A stretch of 64,000 nucleotides of DNA from Chryseobacterium camelliae (GCF_027920545.1 NZ_CP115859.1:1854001-1918000); one strand, 5' to 3'. Shown: positions 26,857 through 34,973, counted from the first letter of the stretch. The notes: generated by a model from the letters alone, not told the origin. Numbers and translations are program-made.

Positions 26857-27663
26857 TTATATTTTTCCTCCTGCAGCTTTATAATATTCTAAAGCCTTTG
26901 GTAAATCCCTATTGATGTCCGAAATCCTTGTCTCAGGGTTCGGGTGAGTAGAAAGAAACTCAGGTTGTCTTGCTCCAGTAGAAGCTGCTTCCATTCTATT
27001 CCAGAAGGGAATTGCTTCTCTCGGGTCATAACCGGCCATACCCATTAGATATAATCCCATTTTATCTGCCTCAGACTCCTGGTTTCTGCCATATTTTAGC
27101 AAAGCAACCTGCGAGCCGATAGGGTAGGCTTTTTCAAAGATACTCGCCCACTGTGCATTAGAAATTGTTGTTCCTAAAATTTGTCCCCCATATTGCGCTA
27201 CCATTGCCTGAGAAATTCTCTCATTTCCGTGTCCTGCCAATGCGTGAGAAACTTCGTGCCCCATCACGACTGCGAGACCATTATCATTTTTAGTCACAGG
27301 CAAAATCCCTGTATAAACAGCTACTTTTCCTCCTGGCATACACCAAGCATTAAGCTCACTGCTTTGCAAAAGATTAAATTCCCAGTTATAATTCGCTAAA
27401 TCGGCACTTCGCCCAATACCTGCATAGTATTTTTCTGCGGCAGCCTTGATTCTTGTTCCTACATTTACCACTTTTTTTGCATCTGCCGTTCCTGTAATTA
27501 CTTTAGACTTGCCTAATGTTGTTTTATATTCCTGTGCAGACATCGTCATGATTTCCGAATTATTTGCTAATTGCAATGATGATCTCCCCGTAATAGGATT
27601 TGTAGTACATGCTATAGCCGACAGAGCAACTGCTCCTATTCCTAATAATTGTGTTATTTTCAT
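26857..27663 (-). CDS. M48 family metalloprotease, lipoprotein (BepA/LoiP-like)
   Basis: A 268-residue protein. The lipoprotein signal ends ALSAIAC (Cys19), and the catalytic zinc site HEVSH is at residues 136-140, with the third ligand Glu198 in ESEADKMG. Start ATG 27663 (MKITQLLG) fits the signal peptide; the more distal ATG at 27687 does not. Such proteases sit in the periplasm on the outer membrane and degrade misfolded outer-membrane proteins. No TPR domain as in BepA. Single gene. Confidence 0.92.
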   Translation of the reverse strand: MKITQLLGIGAVALSAIACTTNPITGRSSLQLANNSEIMTMSAQEYKTTLGKSKVITGTADAKKVVNVGTRIKAAAEKYYAGIGRSADLANYNWEFNLLQSSELNAWCMPGGKVAVYTGILPVTKNDNGLAVVMGHEVSHALAGHGNERISQAMVAQYGGQILGTTISNAQWASIFEKAYPIGSQVALLKYGRNQESEADKMGLYLMGMAGYDPREAIPFWNRMEAASTGARQPEFLSTHPNPETRISDINRDLPKALEYYKAAGGKI

Positions 27664-27725
27664 AGTTTCGAGTGTTAAATAATTCAACCTTTACAATTTC
27701 TATTCCAAAAAGTTCTTAGAAGGAA

Positions 27726-27733
27726 TATATTTG
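27726..27733 (+). promoter_or_regulatory. TAnnTTTG -7 element for the DUF4251 gene
   Basis: TATATTTG lies 42 nt before the ATG at 27775. No clear -33 TTTG is found at the expected distance, so it is a weak assignment. Confidence 0.35.
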
Positions 27734-27774
27734 CATACATTTTGCTATTTAAAATTAATAATTATTTTGCTATC

Positions 27775-28326
27775 ATGAAAAGATATATTTCAATACTCTA
27801 TATATTAGGGTTTTTACTCGCTTTTCAAAGCTGCTCTTCTCAGACGGGAACAGATTCTCAAACCGTGACAGCACTTGTGAATTCTCAGGACTTTTCATTT
27901 CATGCACAGAGAGCTACACCTACAAATTATGATGTAATTAATGTAATGAACTCAATGCCCAATTCTACCTCAACAAGAATTCTTGATCTTTCAGGTGATA
28001 ATTACTCTATCGATTTAAGAAAGGATAAACTGGAAGTGGTTTTGCCTTATTTTGGAAGAGTTTTTAATCCAACTTATGGAAATACAGGTCAAAACAGCTA
28101 CAGATTTACTTCAAAAGATTTTACAGTAAATACAACTCAAGGTAAAAAAGGAAAATCAATTGTAAAAATAAAAGTAAACGACCAAAGTACTGTGGATGAA
28201 ATCACTATCGAAGTTTTCAAAAACGGAAAAGCATTTACATCAATCAGAAGTAATGACAGACAGCCTATTTCTTATGATGGTTACATTTCTAAAAATGAGG
28301 AAACTCAGGAAAAAGAAAAACCTTAA
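27775..28326 (+). CDS. DUF4251 lipoprotein
   Basis: A 183-residue protein from ATG 27775 with a lipoprotein signal ending AFQSC (Cys20). The DUF4251 domain has ALVNSQDFSFHAQRATP, then DLSGDNYSIDLRKDKLEVVLPYFGR, both typical. Members are Bacteroidota envelope proteins of unknown function. It is divergent from the M48 protease gene and convergent with meaB. Confidence 0.85.
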   Translation: MKRYISILYILGFLLAFQSCSSQTGTDSQTVTALVNSQDFSFHAQRATPTNYDVINVMNSMPNSTSTRILDLSGDNYSIDLRKDKLEVVLPYFGRVFNPTYGNTGQNSYRFTSKDFTVNTTQGKKGKSIVKIKVNDQSTVDEITIEVFKNGKAFTSIRSNDRQPISYDGYISKNEETQEKEKP

Positions 28327-28411
28327 TCGAGGTTAGTGATACGAGAGATTTAAATATTGAAAAATATCCTTATTCAATCTTCTCTGAATATTGAAGCCTG
28401 AATCTCGCAAC

Positions 28412-29407
28412 TCAAATATCGGATCTAGATTCCCGTAAAAACTTTTCGACAAATAATTTTGCTTCGGTACTTGGATTTGAAACCATTGCTGAAGCATTTT
28501 TTTTATGCTCTGTATATGCTTCTTCCACAGAATCATCTCTCTTCATCATTGCCAGAATATATTCCTGAACCCAGTATTCAAAACGTTTTTCAGCCTGCTG
28601 AATTCTTACTTCTTCAAATCTGTTGTTTTTCTTTTTCAGGTTTATAAACGCATCAATTTTTTCAAAAATTTCATCTAAACCTTCATTATGTAAAGCCGAC
28701 CCCAAAAGAACCGGAATCTTCCAGTTTTTTTCTTTCGGAGGGATGAAATCCAATGCTCTTTTTAATTCTAATTTGGTATTCTTGGCTTTCTGAAGATTAT
28801 CCGCATCTACTTTATTAATAAAGATCACATCAACCATTTCCATGATTCCGCGCTTGATGCCCTGAAGCTCATCTCCACCCCCTATTATTTTTAAAAATAA
28901 AAAAACATCGGTAATATCTGCGACCAATACTTCAGACTGTCCGACACCTACAGTTTCAATTAAAATATAATCGTAACCCGCCGCCTCGCAGATCATCATC
29001 GTTTCAAAAGTTGTATTGGCAACACCTCCCAAAAACCCGGAACTCGGAGAAGGACGAATGAAAGCATTTTCTTCTTTTGCCAGCTCTTCCATTCTGGTTT
29101 TGTCTCCTAGAATACTTCCTTTATTAATTGCCGAACTCGGATCAATAGCCAGAACAGCCACTTTTTTACCGTTAGCAATAGCCAGCCTTCCGAAATTCTC
29201 TATAAAAGTCGACTTTCCTGCACCCGGAACTCCAGTGACTCCCACTCTGATTGAGTTTCCTGTAAATGGCATTATTTTTTTCAATAATTCTTCCGCCTGT
29301 ACCCTATGTTCAGATTTCTTACTTTCAACCAATGTAATAGCCTTTGCAATCAGGCGTTTATTTCCTGATCGTATTCCGTCAAAAAGCTCTTCTGTAGAAA
29401 ATTTCAT
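28412..29407 (-). CDS. meaB: Methylmalonyl-CoA mutase-associated GTPase MeaB
   Basis: A 331-residue G3E-family GTPase from ATG 29407; the longer frame upstream (to 29494) would add an unlikely hydrophobic leader. P-loop GVPGAGKS is at residues 59-66, AIDPSS follows, ETVGVGQSE is the switch II region, and NKVDADN gives the guanine specificity. MeaB guards adenosylcobalamin loading of methylmalonyl-CoA mutase. The mutase large subunit is 6 kb away at 35642-37759 rather than adjacent. Confidence 0.95.
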   Translation of the reverse strand: MKFSTEELFDGIRSGNKRLIAKAITLVESKKSEHRVQAEELLKKIMPFTGNSIRVGVTGVPGAGKSTFIENFGRLAIANGKKVAVLAIDPSSAINKGSILGDKTRMEELAKEENAFIRPSPSSGFLGGVANTTFETMMICEAAGYDYILIETVGVGQSEVLVADITDVFLFLKIIGGGDELQGIKRGIMEMVDVIFINKVDADNLQKAKNTKLELKRALDFIPPKEKNWKIPVLLGSALHNEGLDEIFEKIDAFINLKKKNNRFEEVRIQQAEKRFEYWVQEYILAMMKRDDSVEEAYTEHKKNASAMVSNPSTEAKLFVEKFLRESRSDI

Positions 29408-29612
29408 CGATTCAAAATTAAGAATTAAAGAGTGAATGATCAATAGCAATTTACTTTGTATATCAAATTTTAATGAACTGATCATTTGATTCAATGGTTG
29501 TGTATTATTCCTGTTATTTCATAATTTTTATTTCTTCTAAATTAAAACTATAAAACTTTTTATCAACCCAAAACGAAATTAATTACATTTGTTATAATTC
29601 AAAGATAAACAT

Positions 29613-29906
29613 ATGAAAAACATCATCGCTGTAGCTTCATTTACAGCTATATTATTGGTTTCCTGCACATCAAAAGCACCCGTTGCTACCGCAGCTCCGG
29701 CAGCCTCTACATCTACACCGGAACAAATTGCTCAGGGGAAAACAATTTTTGAAAACTCTTGCGGAAGATGCCACAAGTTACCAGATCCGGCGTCACACAA
29801 CTCTGTACAATGGGTAGGAATTATGAATTCGATGGCACCAAAAGCGAAGCTTACAGATGATCAGCATCAGTGGGTTTATGATTACATCGTATCTGTGAAG
29901 AAATAG
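29613..29906 (+). CDS. Lipoprotein c-type cytochrome, copy 1
   Basis: A 97-residue protein. The lipobox is LVSC (Cys18), followed by an Ala/Pro/Thr-rich linker (about 19-36) and a class I cytochrome c domain. The haem site is CGRCH (Cys50, Cys53, His54); Met71 or Met74 (GIMNSMAPKAKL) is the likely distal ligand. It should carry electrons at the periplasmic face, tethered by its lipid. It is 22 nt upstream of a paralogous copy, which it matches closely around the haem. Confidence 0.88.
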   Translation: MKNIIAVASFTAILLVSCTSKAPVATAAPAASTSTPEQIAQGKTIFENSCGRCHKLPDPASHNSVQWVGIMNSMAPKAKLTDDQHQWVYDYIVSVKK

Positions 29907-29928
29907 TTCACTTCAAACAAATAGTATT

Positions 29929-30219
29929 ATGAAAAAACTAATTTTGGGTATGATCCTGGCTTCTGCAACGATAGTGATATCGTGCGGACCAAAAAGTGTA
30001 GCCATAACCGGCCCGAAATACACTTCATCTGAACAATTGGCTCAGGGAAAAACCATTTTCGAAAACTCGTGCAACAGGTGCCACAAATTACCTGATCCGA
30101 CAAAACACGACGATCAAGGATGGATAAAAACCTTAAGCAGAATGGCTCCAAAAGCTAAGTTGAGTGATGATCAGCACCAAATGGTTTATGATTATCTAAT
30201 ATCTGCAAATAAAAAATAG
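29929..30219 (+). CDS. Lipoprotein c-type cytochrome, copy 2
   Basis: A 96-residue paralogue of the preceding gene. The lipobox is VISC (Cys19), the haem site CNRCH (Cys48, Cys51, His52) and the likely axial ligand Met72 in RMAPKAKL. The shared block GKTIFENSCxRCHKLPDP shows tandem duplication. The N-termini differ, so the two may associate with different partners or be expressed at different levels. It is co-directional with copy 1 and closed by the bidirectional terminator. Confidence 0.88.
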   Translation: MKKLILGMILASATIVISCGPKSVAITGPKYTSSEQLAQGKTIFENSCNRCHKLPDPTKHDDQGWIKTLSRMAPKAKLSDDQHQMVYDYLISANKK

Positions 30220-30241
30220 GCTTCTTTTGAAGTCTATTTTT
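30212..30241. terminator. Bidirectional terminator, cytochrome/epimerase convergence
   Basis: A 13-bp stem (AAAAATAGGCTTC with GAAGTCTATTTTT, one G-T pair) and a TTTT loop. It overlaps the stop codons of cytochrome copy 2 and of the epimerase gene. Confidence 0.85.
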
Positions 30242-31232
30242 ATTTTAATTCTATTCCAAGTCCCGGTTGTTGGGATAAGATTATTTTACCGTTTTCAACA
30301 AAGCTTCCGCTTGCATAATCATTAGCAATAAGATTTGCTCCGTCCAGATCAACATAATCTACCAATCCCGTTAAGACACATCCCGCAGAAATTCCTACTG
30401 TAGATTCTGTCATGCAACCTATCATAATTTTGTAATTGAACTCCTTTGCTTTTTTTATCATTTCCAAAGCCGGAGTCAGCCCGCCACATTTCATTACTTT
30501 GATATTAATGCTTTTGTAGTAAGGAAGCAGCTCTTCAAGAGCATCGATGTTCTGACAATCTTCATCTGCCATCCAATTCGCAAAACTTTCTTTTTTTAAA
30601 ATATTGTAATTCCCAACCGATCTTGGTTGTTCCAAATAAGAAAACTTTTTAACATCAGGATTTTCCTGCAGCCAGATGCAGTCTTCACCGGTAAAGCTTG
30701 CATTAGAATCTAAAGCGATATTTTGATTGAGTTGTAAAAGTTTTTCAACATTGCTTTTGTTCAGTCCTTTACATTTCACTTTGAATTTATTCCAACTGCT
30801 GTTCTCTATTTTTTTAATTTGATGATAGATATCTCCAACAGAAATAGTGATAGAGCTTTCTACTAGGTTTTCTGACGGAAGGTTATTTAATTCTATGAAA
30901 CTTTTGTTTTCCAGCTTTCCAAAAAGATCCCAATACGCGCAATCCAATGCAGAAAGTAAGAAAGGATGCAGATTTAAATTCAATAAAAATTTAAAAAAAT
31001 CTTGTGGATGAATGATTTTCTGAGCCTCAATCTGGGCTTGAACTTCTTTTAACTTTAAAACAAAACCCTGAAGATTGATTTGATAATAATCAATCGCCAC
31101 ACATTCTCCATAACCTTTACAATGCTGATGAGATAATTCTATCAGTAATGTATCTCTCTTGTCATAATTCCCGTAAGCAATGGAGAATGTTTCTTTTAGA
31201 TAAAGTTGTTTTAGTTCAAACCTTAATTCCAT
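30240..31232 (-). CDS. Dipeptide epimerase (L-Ala-D/L-Glu epimerase-like, enolase superfamily)
   Basis: A 330-residue enzyme. N-terminal capping domain (about 1-115), then a (beta/alpha)7-barrel with the general base pair FKVKCKG (Lys-x-Lys), metal ligands in LDSNAS, YLEQP and ADEDCQN, and the second catalytic Lys in INIKVMKCGG. These match AEE-type enzymes that epimerise murein-derived dipeptides. Slightly shorter than typical (about 340-360). It begins 17 nt after the terminator that ends the TPR gene, so it probably has its own promoter or partial read-through. Confidence 0.9.
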   Translation of the reverse strand: MELRFELKQLYLKETFSIAYGNYDKRDTLLIELSHQHCKGYGECVAIDYYQINLQGFVLKLKEVQAQIEAQKIIHPQDFFKFLLNLNLHPFLLSALDCAYWDLFGKLENKSFIELNNLPSENLVESSITISVGDIYHQIKKIENSSWNKFKVKCKGLNKSNVEKLLQLNQNIALDSNASFTGEDCIWLQENPDVKKFSYLEQPRSVGNYNILKKESFANWMADEDCQNIDALEELLPYYKSINIKVMKCGGLTPALEMIKKAKEFNYKIMIGCMTESTVGISAGCVLTGLVDYVDLDGANLIANDYASGSFVENGKIILSQQPGLGIELK

Positions 31233-31248
31233 AATTAAAGCTACAAAA

Positions 31249-31271
31249 AAGGAGACTTATTTCGTCTCCTT
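31249..31271 (-). terminator. Terminator closing the rtcB-prfH operon
   Basis: Stem AAGGAGAC/GTCTCCTT (31249-31256 with 31264-31271) followed on the minus strand by TTTTTT. It coincides with the stop codon of the TPR gene. Confidence 0.8.
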
Positions 31272-31772
31272 CTTCTTTTTAATTTTGTTTTTCTTCGGCA
31301 TTTTTGATTTGATAAATTTCTTACGATCCTTTATTGCGTTCCAACTGTATTCGGTAAAACAATATTTTTCAGCTTCATCCAGAAATTTTAATGCATTGGC
31401 AAAACTTCCCCGTTTCTCGGAAAGCAGAGATCTGTAAGACCATAATGCAGATTTATCAATCCCTTTGATCTTCAATGAATATCCAATCAGTTTTTCGGCT
31501 TCCTGAAAATCTTCATTATCCAAAAGACATTTTATATAATATTGAGGAACATTCAGGTTTGTCACATCACATAGCATTGCTTCTTCAAAATACAATTTGG
31601 CTTTTTCATAATCACATAACATTTCACTGTAAATTCTTCCCATCAAACACAAGCTGTCTGCATCTTCAGGATCATAAGACAATGCATAATTCAACGCTTC
31701 CAGACAATCCGGCAAGCTGTACGGATAATTGTCTAAAGCCTCAAAGTAATATTTATTTTTAGTTAAGGTCAT
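31257..31772 (-). CDS. TPR-repeat protein, last gene of the rtcB-prfH operon
   Basis: A 171-residue protein with about three or four tetratricopeptide-like units (ALSYDPEDADSLCLMGRIYSE, then ENYEKA-like AKLYFEEA, and LKFLDEAEKY). The C-terminus is a strongly basic KKNKIKKKKE tail. No signal peptide, so likely cytoplasmic. It overlaps prfH by 14 nt, so it is translated with it. TPR repeats serve protein binding; a link to ribosome repair is inferred only from position, since the operon could also carry an unrelated gene. Confidence 0.75.
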   Translation of the reverse strand: MTLTKNKYYFEALDNYPYSLPDCLEALNYALSYDPEDADSLCLMGRIYSEMLCDYEKAKLYFEEAMLCDVTNLNVPQYYIKCLLDNEDFQEAEKLIGYSLKIKGIDKSALWSYRSLLSEKRGSFANALKFLDEAEKYCFTEYSWNAIKDRKKFIKSKMPKKNKIKKKKETK

Positions 31773-32457
31773 TTTTGTATTTTTTTAATTCATTTTTCAG
31801 CTGGTTTCTTTGCTTTTTGAAAGATTTTTCCTGATAATTCCTTTTAAAATCAGTTCCGGAAAATGTACGGACCGGATTTCCTCTCTGCACCTGCAAATGA
31901 TTGTTCCAGGTTTCCTGCATTCTTTTCTGAAGCCGAACAATATTCTGTTCCAATACTTTTTCTTTCAATCTTGTAATGGAAAGCTTCTTATTTTCCAGTT
32001 GCGAACGGGAGTCCTGTACGAAAACACTTTGTCCTGTCGGAATATAAGTAGCACGAACAGCCGTGTTCACTTTATTTACGTTTTGCCCGCCACTTCCCTG
32101 ACTTCTCGTCGTCTGAAACTGAATATCTTTTTCATTAAAATTAATTTTCTCCAAACCTTCCAGCTCAAAAACACCGATGAACCAGTTGCTTCTTTTATGC
32201 AGTTTCCGGAACGTACTTTTACCCGTCCAGCAAATACTTCCTAACCAATTGCTTAAAAACTCATTTACATCTTTTGCTTTTAAAAGTAGGGTTACAGATT
32301 TTAAAGTCAGGTTTTCATCACCATTCTCCCGATGGATGATATCGTAGTCTATTGTATTATCTTTTGCATCCTCAAGAAAAACCTTCAGAACTTTTGCAAC
32401 TACCCATTGACATTCTAAAGGACCTCTTCCCGAGGTTATTTGTATAAGTTTTTCCAT
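31759..32457 (-). CDS. prfH: Peptide chain release factor-like protein PrfH
   Basis: A 232-residue class I release factor homologue. GGQ is at residues 123-125 within [10 protein letters not shown], followed by TAVRATYIPTG and RSQLENKKL. The N-terminal stop-codon recognition domain of RF1/RF2 (PxT or SPF motif) is missing and replaced by a shorter domain. Known PrfH proteins release peptides from ribosomes whose 16S rRNA is cut at the decoding site, as by colicin E3-type toxins, and RtcB then re-ligates the RNA. The gene overlaps the zinc-ribbon gene upstream by 22 nt and the TPR gene by 14 nt. E. coli PrfH is truncated; this copy looks complete. Confidence 0.93.
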   Translation of the reverse strand: MEKLIQITSGRGPLECQWVVAKVLKVFLEDAKDNTIDYDIIHRENGDENLTLKSVTLLLKAKDVNEFLSNWLGSICWTGKSTFRKLHKRSNWFIGVFELEGLEKINFNEKDIQFQTTRSQGSGGQNVNKVNTAVRATYIPTGQSVFVQDSRSQLENKKLSITRLKEKVLEQNIVRLQKRMQETWNNHLQVQRGNPVRTFSGTDFKRNYQEKSFKKQRNQLKNELKKYKNDLN

Positions 32458-33023
32458 TTTTGTAAAATTTTTAAAAGAGCTTCTCTGTTTTTAGCTTCTT
32501 TAATAAATGTTGGCAGCCTTTCTACCATTCGCATCCTATAGGGCAATCTTGTCCTCAGATCAGATGAAACATAGTTTTCCATTTCCAGCAGATGTTCCCT
32601 GTTTTTTGCCCAGAACAATTTTCCTTTAAAATCCGTCTGAAAATAATACGGACAACCGAAAATAGGATCATGAATCAATCCTTCTTCTTTGACGGACGAA
32701 TTCAAATATTTTTCACTTCTTGCCTGGATTTGAAATGAAGATTCACACTCGTCACACTTTACGTTTACATTTTTAGGTTTTTCCTTTAAATTCCCTTGTT
32801 CATAATGAATAGAGTGTGCACAAATCGGACAATTTAGTTTTACAAAAGCCTTATAAACAACTAAATCCAATCCGCTTTTCCGCAAACCACAATGTCTGCA
32901 TTCCAGTGTTGCCTGTTTATAATTATTTTCATTTTTCACAACAGCATCTTCTCCGCAATCCGGACAGACTACGAGAATGTTTTCGTGATAATTAAAATAT
33001 TCCTGTTTATATCTTTTTTTCAT
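32436..33023 (-). CDS. Double zinc-ribbon protein between rtcB and prfH
   Basis: A 195-residue protein with four CxxC knuckles: Cys20/23 (CPDCG), 42/45 (CRHCG), 65/68 (CPICA) and 90/93 (CDECE). They would make two zinc ribbons in the N-terminal half. The C-terminal half (about 100-195) has FGCPYYFQTDFKG and a basic, arginine-rich stretch (LRTRLPYRMRMVERLP). I do not recognise a named family. Zinc ribbons plus basic residues suggest RNA or ribosome binding. Its 22-nt overlap with prfH and position after rtcB imply a role in the same process; this is inference. Confidence 0.8.
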   Translation of the reverse strand: MKKRYKQEYFNYHENILVVCPDCGEDAVVKNENNYKQATLECRHCGLRKSGLDLVVYKAFVKLNCPICAHSIHYEQGNLKEKPKNVNVKCDECESSFQIQARSEKYLNSSVKEEGLIHDPIFGCPYYFQTDFKGKLFWAKNREHLLEMENYVSSDLRTRLPYRMRMVERLPTFIKEAKNREALLKILQKWKNLYK

Positions 33024-33103
33024 TTCCTTCTATTTTGGTATTTCGTTTAATTGTTGAAGGTTGATAGTTGTCAGTCAAAATCCAACAACCATAACCTATC
33101 AAC

Positions 33104-34495
33104 TTATTTATCCATTCTCACAATTCGGGGTTGAAAAGTTCCCAGAATATCAACCAATTCACTCTGTGCACGCATCACTTCGTTGATGTCTTTGTAAGCC
33201 ATTGGTGCTTCTTCTGCATTTCCACCCATCAAAGTGACGTTTTTAAGTTTCAATTCTTTTTTGATGTCATTTTGAGTGAAAAGGCTTCTGCATTCACCTC
33301 TCGAATGCGCTCTGCCCGCTCCGTGAGAAGCTGAGTTCAAAGAATCCGGATTTCCTTTTCCACGAATGATAAAGCCTTTTGCCGTCATTGATCCCGGAAT
33401 CATTCCCAGCTCATTCTCGTTGGCAGGAGTTGCCCCTTTTCTGTGAACAATCACTTCTTTTCCGTTGTGAATTTCCTTCCACGCGAAATTGTGATGGTTT
33501 TCAATTCTTGCTTTTACCCGTCCTCCAACAACTTTCACCAATCTTCTGTGAATATCGTCATGACAAGCCGAAGCATAATCTCCTGCCAAATTCATAGCTG
33601 TCCAATATTCCAATCCGAGATGCGTACTCAAATCCAGCCATGCAAATTGTTGTGCTTCTTTTGGTAACGGACATTGTTCTGCCGCCACTCTCGAATAATA
33701 TTGAGCGATTTCAGCACCCAATCCACGGGAGCCACTATGTGAAAGAATTCCAAGGTATTTTCCTGTCGGAAGTCCGATTTGTTTGTCTTCTTCCGTAATT
33801 TCAACTTCTCCAAATTCCACAAAATGATTTCCGCCTCCGGAACTTCCCATTTGTTTAATGGCTTTCCCTTTTAGTCTTCTCAAAACCGGAATCATGTCAA
33901 ACGTATCTCTGTCGAAAATTTCGTGTTCGACGTGAGATTTATGCGTTTCATACATCCCGAATTTCGTATGCTCGGCAAGAGCTTTCTCGTATTTATCTCT
34001 TGCTCCGTCAAGATATGAAACAGGGGTATCCAAAATACTCAGGCTCATTCTGCAACCGATATCCATACCGACTCCATAAGGAATTACGGCATTTTCTACG
34101 GCAAGAACTCCTCCGATCGGAAGCCCGTAACCGCTGTGTGCATCGGGCATTAAAGCGCCCTGCGTTGAAATTGGAAGTTTCAAAGCCGTGTACAGCTGGT
34201 TTTTTGCCTCCTCAGAAATATTGTCTCCGAAAATCTGAAAAGAAGCACGATTGGTGTTCAGCATTCTTTTTTCGGTTTTCTTCGATGAAAGCAAAGCTTC
34301 TGCAATCTGTCCGAAAGTCAGATCTTTTTCAAAATTTTCCGGATTTTGCAGAATTTCTTTTAAAAGAGATTTCACATGATGAATGTTTTTCGTTGCAAAA
34401 TTTCTTTTCATGACTTCCAAAGCGATGTTGACACTCTGATTGTTTGGATAGCCTATTTTTAATATATCTTTTCCTTTAATTTTTAAATTTCCCAT
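33104..34495 (-). CDS. rtcB: RNA-splicing ligase RtcB
   Basis: A 463-residue RtcB ligase joining 2',3'-cyclic phosphate or 3'-phosphate ends to 5'-OH ends, using GTP and manganese. Metal-site motifs are present: MPDAHSGYG (about 116-124), DIGCRM with Cys148, GGGNHFVEFG (220-229), HSGSRGLG, and His391 in HGAGRAHSR, the guanylylated residue. The size fits RtcB types linked to prfH. It is the first gene of the operon rtcB-zinc ribbon-prfH-TPR, 80 nt before the zinc-ribbon gene. Confidence 0.96.
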   Translation of the reverse strand: MGNLKIKGKDILKIGYPNNQSVNIALEVMKRNFATKNIHHVKSLLKEILQNPENFEKDLTFGQIAEALLSSKKTEKRMLNTNRASFQIFGDNISEEAKNQLYTALKLPISTQGALMPDAHSGYGLPIGGVLAVENAVIPYGVGMDIGCRMSLSILDTPVSYLDGARDKYEKALAEHTKFGMYETHKSHVEHEIFDRDTFDMIPVLRRLKGKAIKQMGSSGGGNHFVEFGEVEITEEDKQIGLPTGKYLGILSHSGSRGLGAEIAQYYSRVAAEQCPLPKEAQQFAWLDLSTHLGLEYWTAMNLAGDYASACHDDIHRRLVKVVGGRVKARIENHHNFAWKEIHNGKEVIVHRKGATPANENELGMIPGSMTAKGFIIRGKGNPDSLNSASHGAGRAHSRGECRSLFTQNDIKKELKLKNVTLMGGNAEEAPMAYKDINEVMRAQSELVDILGTFQPRIVRMDK

Positions 34496-34592
34496 TGTTT
34501 TCTTAATAAGATGTTAGATATTAGAAGCTAAGTGTTAGACACTTCAGCATCAATATTTTTCCAACTAGAATTTTAGTTGATTTGTTTTGTTC

Positions 34593-34625
34593 AAACCTTA
34601 TAGGTTTTAAAAACCTATAAGGTTT
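34593..34625. repeat. 16-bp perfect palindrome upstream of rtcB
   Basis: AAACCTTATAGGTTTT (34593-34608) and its inverted copy (34610-34625) flank one A. It resembles AAACCTTATAGG palindromes that I associate with Chryseobacterium intergenic regions; no copy can be tested here. Confidence 0.6.
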
Positions 34626-34626
34626 A

Positions 34627-34740
34627 TTAGAGCTGTGCTTATTACCAGCCCCGATTGCAGCGACATCCTTTTTTGTTGCGGCCGCAGCGAAGCGGAGGCC
34701 GTAATGAAAAAGATACAGCGGAAAGCGGGATAAAGCTCCT
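34627..34740. repeat. GC-rich REP-like dispersed repeat
   Basis: A locally GC-rich block (contrasting with the AT-rich surroundings) with an inner hairpin at about 34679-34701 (CGGCC and GGCCG arms around AGCGAAGC). Partly complementary outer arms surround it: AGCCCCGATTGC and GACATCCTTTTT on the left, AAAAAGATACAGC and GCGGGATAAAGCT on the right. I recall similar CAGCCCCGAT...GACATCC elements between genes in Chryseobacterium, so this is probably a REP-type repeat. Confidence 0.6.
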
Positions 34741-34792
34741 AAAAATTTTATAAAAAAGATTTCGGGGAAACTGATTCGAGTTTGAAATATTG

Positions 34793-34830
34793 CGCAATAA
34801 AAAACCCGAAATCTTACGGCTCCGGGTTTT
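34793..34830 (-). terminator. Terminator of the candidate RNA
   Basis: The arms AAAACCCG (34801-34808) and CGGGTTTT (34823-34830) form a stem with a 14-nt loop. On the minus strand it runs into TTTTTTATT. Confidence 0.75.
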
Positions 34831-34969
34831 GATATTTCATTGTACTGTTATTCTAAGAGTGTACCAAACCACGAAGCCTCGCCTTTACAAAAGGCAATCC
34901 TACTGTTGAATGTAAGTTGAATCTGAACATTGCTTCGTTGTTTTTTTAAATGGTTTAACTTGATTTTCA
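34795..34969 (-). ncRNA. Candidate structured RNA upstream of the rtcB operon
   Basis: About 175 nt without an open reading frame, with a promoter at 34974-35002 and a terminator at 34793-34830. On the minus strand, stem ACGAAGC/GCTTCGT closes a multiloop holding an AATGT/ACATT hairpin and a GCCTTT-TGT-AAAGGC hairpin. A TTGGTAC/GTACAA hairpin (one bulged G) follows, then the AAAACCCG/CGGGTTTT terminator. All pairs were read directly from the sequence. It starts about 470 nt and ends about 300 nt upstream of rtcB, on the same strand. It may be a stand-alone small RNA, or be similar to a known Bacteroidota motif such as Flavo-1; I cannot tell which. Confidence 0.65.
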
Positions 34970-34973
34970 GATG

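Noticed and set aside
34861-34940. tRNA gene in the candidate RNA (GTTCAGATTC resembles a T-loop)
   Set aside because: No acceptor stem, anticodon arm or CCA end can be formed in the expected order.
34795-34969. Reading the candidate RNA on the plus strand, where the ACGAAGC/GCTTCGT stem ends in TGTTTTTTT
   Set aside because: The plus strand has no TAnnTTTG promoter at a suitable distance, while the minus strand has an exact promoter and a terminator.
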